Shown one piece after another: positions 59,533-64,000 of a DNA stretch of 64,000 bases (position 1 is the stretch's first letter; each line of letters opens with the position of its first letter). The notes below the pieces were generated by a model. That model had not been told where the DNA came from and searched no databases. It saw only the letters and a program-made list of their open reading frames with translations. The DNA comes from Streptomyces sp. NBC_01262 (GTDB taxonomy: Bacteria > Actinomycetota > Actinomycetes > Streptomycetales > Streptomycetaceae): positions 186,001 to 250,000 of the forward strand of contig NZ_CP108462.1 of assembly GCF_036226365.1 (NCBI RefSeq). Direction: 5' to 3'. The translations under genes were made by a program, and so were the position numbers.

Positions 59533-60591
59533 TCAGTAGCGGGGCCGGGCGCTCTGCGTGGGCAGTGGGCGCAGTGCGGGCCATCGTTGCATCAGGCGTG
59601 CGGCCAGGGCCGCGCTGAGGTGACCGAGGGCGTGCAGGTGATCGTGGTCGCGGGTCAGGTCGGCGACCACGCCGAGGCGGTGGACGAGGCGTTCTCGGGC
59701 GGATACGCCTCCCCACTCGAAGTCCTCGGCCGGTACGCGTGCGAGGTGGTCGACGGAGTCGCGGTGGGCGCGTTCGACGAGTGCGTCGCCACGGATCAGC
59801 CAGCCGGCGCAGGCGTCGGCGAGGTCGCCGGGAACGTCGCTGCCGGTGAGGCCGCGCCAGGTGGCACGGTAGACGGCCTCGGCTTCCGCGAGCGGCGTGG
59901 CTGTGACCGACATGGCGCACCAGCAGGTCGGGAAACCGATGCGGAAGTAGGCGAGTTCGACCAGGCCGTTGCCCAGCGAGGCCTGCTCGAAGTCGACGAA
60001 GTGGACGCCGGCGGCGGTGTGCAGGTCGTTGCCGGGGCAGGGGTCTCCGTGCAGGAGCGCATGGTGGGGTGCAGGGTCGAGCCGGGCGATCAGGCCGGCG
60101 AGTTCGTTGGGCACGCCGGGTGGGACGGGGACGTCAAGGGCCTTGGCGAGGGCGAGGAAGGACTCGGCGTCGGCGGCCGTCGGTCCGGACCAGGCGGGGA
60201 GCGTTCCGGTGTCGGCCGGCCCGGTGAGGGCGTGCAGCCGGGCGAGGGACTCGGCGTAGCCGGGCATCCAGTCGTCGGCCGCGCCGAGGTCGTCCAGGTG
60301 TTCCAGGACCATTACGCGTGACGCCGGGTCCGTTGCGAGCAGGGCGGGCGCGACGGTCGGCCGGGTCGCCCGTGCGGCGAGCCGCAGCGCGGTGACCTCC
60401 CGCGCATAGCGCGCGTTCGCGTCGGGGCCGGTTCCGCCTCCGTCGGCGATCTGTTTGACGATCACCCGGCTGCCACCGCGCAGCTCGACCCGCCACACCC
60501 GGGAGCGCGGGCTGCTGTCCAGGAGCGTGGCCTCCGTCGGGGAGCCCAGCACGGAACGCAGCTCGTCGCTGATCGGCACCCGGCTCGGCAT
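59533..60591 (-). CDS. APH-family phosphotransferase
   Basis: A 352-residue protein of the aminoglycoside phosphotransferase fold: ATP-binding SRVIVKQIADG, catalytic loop LLHGDPCPGNDL (HGDxxxxN) and metal site HFVDFEQASLG. Substrate unknown. ATG 60591 is chosen; the frame is open 16 codons further. Confidence 0.85.
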   Translation of the reverse strand: MPSRVPISDELRSVLGSPTEATLLDSSPRSRVWRVELRGGSRVIVKQIADGGGTGPDANARYAREVTALRLAARATRPTVAPALLATDPASRVMVLEHLDDLGAADDWMPGYAESLARLHALTGPADTGTLPAWSGPTAADAESFLALAKALDVPVPPGVPNELAGLIARLDPAPHHALLHGDPCPGNDLHTAAGVHFVDFEQASLGNGLVELAYFRIGFPTCWCAMSVTATPLAEAEAVYRATWRGLTGSDVPGDLADACAGWLIRGDALVERAHRDSVDHLARVPAEDFEWGGVSARERLVHRLGVVADLTRDHDHLHALGHLSAALAARLMQRWPALRPLPTQSARPRY

Positions 60592-60681
60592 GACGGTCAG
60601 CGTAGGGCCTTCCCGTTCTCTCCAGCCTCTCCAGCACAAATTCGAATGCTGCCGTGGCAGCGCCGCGTTATGGTCATCCGC

Positions 60682-60750
60682 ATGAACGTCACCGGCCCAA
60701 GCACCACCGCGACCGCGCGAGCGACCAGCTCGCCGGTTGCCGCCGCCTGA
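60682..60750 (+). CDS. Alanine-rich leader peptide before the AlaRS-like gene
   Basis: An ATG frame of 22 codons with six Ala, the last three consecutive (GCC GCC GCC) directly before TGA. It starts about 10 bases after a TTATGG -10-like box, so it would be translated leaderless. Its place in front of an alanyl-tRNA-synthetase-like gene fits a ribosome-mediated attenuation leader that senses Ala-tRNA. The hairpins listed at 60773 and 60831 lie between it and the gene. Confidence 0.45.
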   Translation: MNVTGPSTTATARATSSPVAAA

Positions 60751-60772
60751 CCTTCCCCACCCCCTCCCCCGG

Positions 60773-60786
60773 CGACCGGAAACGGT
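60773..60786. promoter_or_regulatory. Small hairpin downstream of the leader peptide
   Basis: GACCG-GAAA-CGGTC, a stem of five pairs with a GNRA tetraloop, 22 bp after the leader stop. With the palindrome AACGGG-T-CCCGTT at 60831-60843 it could form alternative attenuator structures. Confidence 0.35.
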
Positions 60787-60883
60787 CCGTCGGTAGTGCC
60801 GTGGCGCCCTTGGCCCCGGCCGGACGACTGAACGGGTCCCGTTCTCCGGTGCCTCCCCCGCTGTGACGCGAAGGAGTCATCCC

Positions 60884-62050
60884 ATGGATACAGAACAGCT
60901 GGTCAGTACGTTCATCGAGTACTTCGAAGAGCGCGCCCATCGCCGGATCGTCGGCTCGACGCTGCTGCCGCCGCCCGGCGACCCGGTGCTCTTCACCACC
61001 TCGGGCATGCACCCGCTCACTCCGTACCTGGAGGGCCGCGCCCATCCGCTGGGCAGGCGGCTGGTCAACGTACAGCGCTGCCTGCGCACCACCGACCTGG
61101 AGGAGATCGGCGACGCCACTCACCTGACGGTCTTCGAGATGCTCGGCACCTGGTCGCTGGGCGACTACGAGGGTCCGCTCAGTCTCGGCTGGGGATACGG
61201 ACTGCTCACCGAGGGCCTGGGCATCGATCCCGGCCTGCTGTACGCCACCGTCCATGCCGGTGACAGCCGGACCGGGCCGGACACCGCTTCCCTTGAGCTG
61301 TGGCAGGACCGCGGCGTCCCCGTCGAACTCACCGTAGAGGACAACTGGTGGTCCAACGGGCCTGTCGGACCGTGCGGTCCCGACTCGGAGATCTTCCTGT
61401 GGAGCGGCGACTGCCCACCCCGGTCGACACCCACCCGCGACGACCGCTGGGTGGAGGTGTGGAACCACGTGACGATGACCCACCGCCGACTCGACGACGG
61501 TTCCCTCGTGCCGCTTCCCCAGCGCAACGTCGACACCGGACTCGGCGTGGAGCGGCTGGCCTCACTGCTCCAGGGCAAGTCCTCCGTGTTCGAATGCGAC
61601 GTCTTCGACCCCTGGCGCCGCCTCGTGCCGACCCTTTGGCCCATGGACGAGCCCTCGCTGCGCCTGGTCTGCGACCACCTGCGCTCGGCCGTCGTGGTGC
61701 TCGGCGACGGCGTGCGCCCGGCCAACACCGGACGGGGCTACGTGCTGCGCCGCCTGGTACGACGAGTACTCACCGTGCTGTGGCGGGACGATCCCTCCTA
61801 TGGCGTCGAAGACCTGCCGGAGGAACTGGTCCAGCACACCCTGGACCACTTCCGGCAGGACATGCGCCCGGGCGACGTGCTCCCGATGTTGCACGAGGAG
61901 GAGCGCCGGTTCCGTCGGCTGATGGAGCGCGGCCGGCAGGTGCTCGCCCGACCCCGGTTCCAGGGCCGGCTGACCGAGGAGGACTTCCACTACCTTCACG
62001 ACACCCACGGTCTGCCACGTGAGCTGGTCACGAGCCTGCAGCAGGAGTAA
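60884..62050 (+). CDS. Stand-alone alanyl-tRNA synthetase catalytic core
   Basis: A 388-residue class II synthetase-like protein: LVSTFIEYFEERAHRRIVGS, motif 1/2 region LFTTSGMHPLTPYLEG and LVNVQRCLRTTDLEEIGDAT, GTWSLGDY, then WNHVTMTHRR, NVDTGLGVERLASLL (motif 3) and the tRNA-recognition part NTGRGYVLRRLVRR. The editing and C-Ala domains of full AlaRS (about 870 residues) are absent. It could charge tRNA without proofreading or supply Ala-AMP/Ala-tRNA for another reaction. GAAGGAG precedes ATG 60884. Confidence 0.85.
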   Translation: MDTEQLVSTFIEYFEERAHRRIVGSTLLPPPGDPVLFTTSGMHPLTPYLEGRAHPLGRRLVNVQRCLRTTDLEEIGDATHLTVFEMLGTWSLGDYEGPLSLGWGYGLLTEGLGIDPGLLYATVHAGDSRTGPDTASLELWQDRGVPVELTVEDNWWSNGPVGPCGPDSEIFLWSGDCPPRSTPTRDDRWVEVWNHVTMTHRRLDDGSLVPLPQRNVDTGLGVERLASLLQGKSSVFECDVFDPWRRLVPTLWPMDEPSLRLVCDHLRSAVVVLGDGVRPANTGRGYVLRRLVRRVLTVLWRDDPSYGVEDLPEELVQHTLDHFRQDMRPGDVLPMLHEEERRFRRLMERGRQVLARPRFQGRLTEEDFHYLHDTHGLPRELVTSLQQE

Positions 62051-62083
62051 GTGCCACGGAGCCGACGCGCTGCGCGAGATGCC

Positions 62084-62866
62084 TCAGCCGGCCAGCAGGG
62101 CCTGCATCCACTGGTCTTCGCGTTGCTCGATGTATTCGGCGTCGCTTCGCCAGGCGTCGCCGTGGCCTTCTGCCCACAGCCTTGCCCAGGGCTGGACTCC
62201 CCGGGCTGCCTGGTCGCGCAGGAAGTCGTGCATGGAACGCGTACGGCGCCCCAGCACCGGGATCAGCCGGCGGCGTTCGGGCTCGGTGAGACCGTAGGCG
62301 TCGACGAAGACGCGCAGTCGGTCCGCCGCGTCCGGGCGCTGCCAGTGCGGATGCGCGGACAGCGGGATGAATCCGTGAATGGCGTACGCGACATCCCACA
62401 GGCGGGAACCGGGACCTGCGGCGTCCCAGTCGATGAAGGCCCACCGCGCCTCGTCCGCGACCACGAGGTTCCAGGGGGCCAGATCGTTGTGGGTGATGAT
62501 GTCACTGCCCTCGGCGGGGATCAGCTGCTGCCACTGCGCATCGGTCGGCGGCGTGAAGTCCTGCACGGCATCGTGGAAGTCCCGGATCAGCTTGGCGACG
62601 CGGGCCAGTTGCCGAGCGGGCTCCATCAGCGAGAACCTGTCGGGCCAGACCACGTCTCCCGGCATGAAGGTCAGGACCTCACGCCCCTGATCGTCAATGC
62701 CGAGTGGGCGAGGCGCCGCGGTGAATCCCACCTCGTGCAGGTGGGCAAGCAGGGCATGCACGGCGGGAGTCCACGGTCCGGAGGGACGGCGGACGGTATC
62801 TCCGATGCGAACGACACCATCACTGACGTTGCCGCCGGACAGAGGCTGTTCATGATCGTGCTGCAT
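62084..62866 (-). CDS. APH-family phosphotransferase
   Basis: A 260-residue kinase-like protein with shortened N-lobe (VVRIGDTVRRPSGPWTPAVH), catalytic loop ITHNDLAPWNLV (HNDxxxxN) and metal site AFIDWDAAGPG. This form, where His-Asn-Asp replaces His-Gly-Asp, is common among actinobacterial phosphotransferases of unknown substrate. Convergent with the AlaRS-like gene. Confidence 0.85.
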   Translation of the reverse strand: MQHDHEQPLSGGNVSDGVVRIGDTVRRPSGPWTPAVHALLAHLHEVGFTAAPRPLGIDDQGREVLTFMPGDVVWPDRFSLMEPARQLARVAKLIRDFHDAVQDFTPPTDAQWQQLIPAEGSDIITHNDLAPWNLVVADEARWAFIDWDAAGPGSRLWDVAYAIHGFIPLSAHPHWQRPDAADRLRVFVDAYGLTEPERRRLIPVLGRRTRSMHDFLRDQAARGVQPWARLWAEGHGDAWRSDAEYIEQREDQWMQALLAG

Positions 62867-62989
62867 CGAACCAGTGTCTCGGATCAGCTCGCCGTGATCA
62901 CCTCATTAAGGGGGGATGGCCTACCCTCGGCCACGGCACGGCCAACAGCTGATCAGTGGCCGCCTGTGCCTGTTACTGGGGGAGGTTTT

Positions 62990-63433
62990 GTGAGTCTGAG
63001 TCCGCGCGAGGTGTTTCTCCGGCTTGTTCACGGGGTCGCCGACGGGCACTTCGAGGAGTTGCCCGACCTGTACGGCGAGGTCACCGATGTCCGGCATCCG
63101 ATGGCGACGCCGGAGTCCGAGCCGTTGACGAGTCGGCATGCGCTCCAGGAGCACTTCACGGTGCCGCCGGAGGTTCGGGAGTCCTTGCCGAAGAGGCGGG
63201 TCATCGATGTCGTCGTTCACGAGACCGCCGATCCTGAGGTGATCGTCGGCGAGTTCGGCTATGAGTTCACGTTGCCGGACGGCTCCATGGCCAAGGTGCC
63301 CTGCGTGTTCGTCATGCGTGTCCGGGACGGTCGGATCATCGAGTCGCGCGACTACATCGACCCGATCCGTACGTACACGGCACGCGGGGACCTCGACCTC
63401 CTCATCGCGTCGCTGTGGAAGGGTCTTTCCTAG
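62990..63433 (+). CDS. SnoaL/NTF2-like protein
   Basis: A 147-residue protein: REVFLRLVHGVADGHFEELP, LYGEVTDVRHPMATPESEPL, VIVGEFGYEFTLPDGSM, VFVMRVRDGRIIESRDYIDP. NTF2-fold of the limonene-epoxide-hydrolase/SnoaL type. GGGGGAGG precedes GTG 62990. Stand-alone gene; ligand unknown. Confidence 0.85.
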   Translation: MSLSPREVFLRLVHGVADGHFEELPDLYGEVTDVRHPMATPESEPLTSRHALQEHFTVPPEVRESLPKRRVIDVVVHETADPEVIVGEFGYEFTLPDGSMAKVPCVFVMRVRDGRIIESRDYIDPIRTYTARGDLDLLIASLWKGLS

Positions 63434-63456
63434 GGCCCGGCCAGGGCGGGGTGCGG

Positions 63457-64000
63457 TCAGCTCTGGTGCGGGACGACCGTCCAGGTGTGGAGGGTGGGTG
63501 CCGCGGTGCCGGCGTCCTTGGAGCCGGCGGAGGTGTAGAGGGCGGTCACGACGAGGGCGCGGTCGGAGACCACGTCCAGGACGCCGAGGGTGGGTGCGTT
63601 GTGGTCCAGGCGCGCGGCCTTGTCCAGGGCGCAGCAGTCGTCCATCGTGGCCTCGCCGGCCTTGAGCTCGATCTTGGCGAACCGCTTGGCCGGCACGGTC
63701 CTGGGCTCGCGGCCGATGGCCTCTCCGTTGAGCAGGAGCGGGGCGAAGCGCTTCTCGACGACCACCGGGCACGGGCCGGGGTTGTAGATGGTCACCGCCG
63801 TGGCGTAGCGGCCCGGGAGGACGGTGGTGCAGTCGCCGTGCTTGTCCGCGGGCTTCTGGAGGCCGCAGAGCATGTCGACCACGTGGTGGTAGCGGCGGGC
63901 CGGCACGGTGATGCGTACGGTCTTGGAGGCGACCACGACGCCGTCGGCGACGGCGTCCAGGGTGCCCTCGAAGACCTGCGGGCCGTCGGTGGATTCCACG
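63457..64000 (-). CDS. Hypothetical protein (5' end cut by window)
   Basis: At least 180 residues; the frame stays open to the edge. It is beta-rich (VFEGTLDAVADGVVVASKTV, RYATAVTIYNPGPCPVVVEK, LGVLDVVSDRALVVTALYTS) with conserved Cys (MLCGLQKPADKHGDC, MDDCCALD), as in secreted or surface immunoglobulin-like proteins. Family not recognised. Confidence 0.6.
   Translation of the reverse strand, partial: VESTDGPQVFEGTLDAVADGVVVASKTVRITVPARRYHHVVDMLCGLQKPADKHGDCTTVLPGRYATAVTIYNPGPCPVVVEKRFAPLLLNGEAIGREPRTVPAKRFAKIELKAGEATMDDCCALDKAARLDHNAPTLGVLDVVSDRALVVTALYTSAGSKDAGTAAPTLHTWTVVPHQS

Noticed and set aside
1..64000. tRNA, rRNA, CRISPR arrays and large polyketide or peptide synthetase genes
   Set aside because: Looked for on both strands; no cloverleaf, rRNA-like or repeat-spacer pattern and no modular synthase motifs were seen.

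Overview
The window is very GC-rich DNA with strong G/C preference at third codon positions, GTG starts, leaderless promoters and many small regulator-enzyme pairs. The gene families (GH30 and GH18 enzymes with ricin-type lectin domains, DUF402, DUF3626, RDD proteins, AlaRS-like orphan, MarR-GNAT fusion) point to Streptomyces or a close relative. It reads as an accessory part of the chromosome. I see no rRNA, tRNA or CRISPR array.

Mobile-element zone (1-17.7 kb). At the left edge lies the 3' half of a Tn554-like operon (TnpB-type recombinase, TnpC-type partner), followed by an IS5 remnant. At 8.7-17 kb there is a nested structure. An outer element carries a tyrosine recombinase, a small Cro/C1-type HTH protein and a zinc-ribbon protein with a degenerate recombinase fold. 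A second, related element (recombinase, HTH, larger zinc-ribbon protein, DUF3626 cargo) is inserted in the outer recombinase gene just after its catalytic tyrosine codon. The severed recombinase tail is still readable 5 kb downstream, directly in front of the outer HTH gene. Short related end sequences lie after each operon. This recombinase-HTH-zinc-ribbon trio is the best candidate here for an undescribed system. Between the elements are a serine hydrolase, a phosphotransferase, a C-terminally truncated NAD+-dependent ligase and a MerR-controlled divergon with SnoaL-like and membrane proteins.

Regulator-enzyme zone (17.7-27.5 kb). TetR/SDR, Rrf2/SnoaL/F420-type reductase, RidA, a methyltransferase, HxlR/thioesterase, a secreted peptidoglycan-binding protein, a YrdC-like protein and MarR/MFS follow each other as small, often divergent units, several with clear palindromic operators.

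Cell-envelope or glycan cluster (27.4-36.3 kb). A GT87-type membrane glycosyltransferase, a molybdopterin oxidoreductase with membrane anchor, a methyltransferase, a DUF2064 transferase, a GT2 glycosyltransferase, a response regulator/histidine kinase pair and an NAD-dependent epimerase are packed together, suggesting membrane-linked glycan chemistry under two-component control.

Mixed zone (36.4-52 kb). VOC and DHFR-like proteins, an amidohydrolase with divergent Lrp regulator, DUF402, an HTH/coiled-coil/receiver fusion, a lincosamide-type nucleotidyltransferase, methyltransferase, several TetR regulators, an alpha/beta hydrolase, a MarR-GNAT fusion, an NmrA-like reductase, a Ser/Thr kinase fragment, a small P-loop kinase and an RDD protein.

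Secreted polysaccharide-degradation locus (52.2-57.3 kb). A GH30 enzyme, an alginate-lyase-like enzyme and a GH18 chitinase, the first two behind the same 14-bp box, close with a strong terminator. The right end holds two hypothetical proteins, a GNAT, two APH-like phosphotransferases, a stand-alone alanyl-tRNA-synthetase core behind an alanine-rich leader peptide, a SnoaL-like protein and a gene cut by the window edge.
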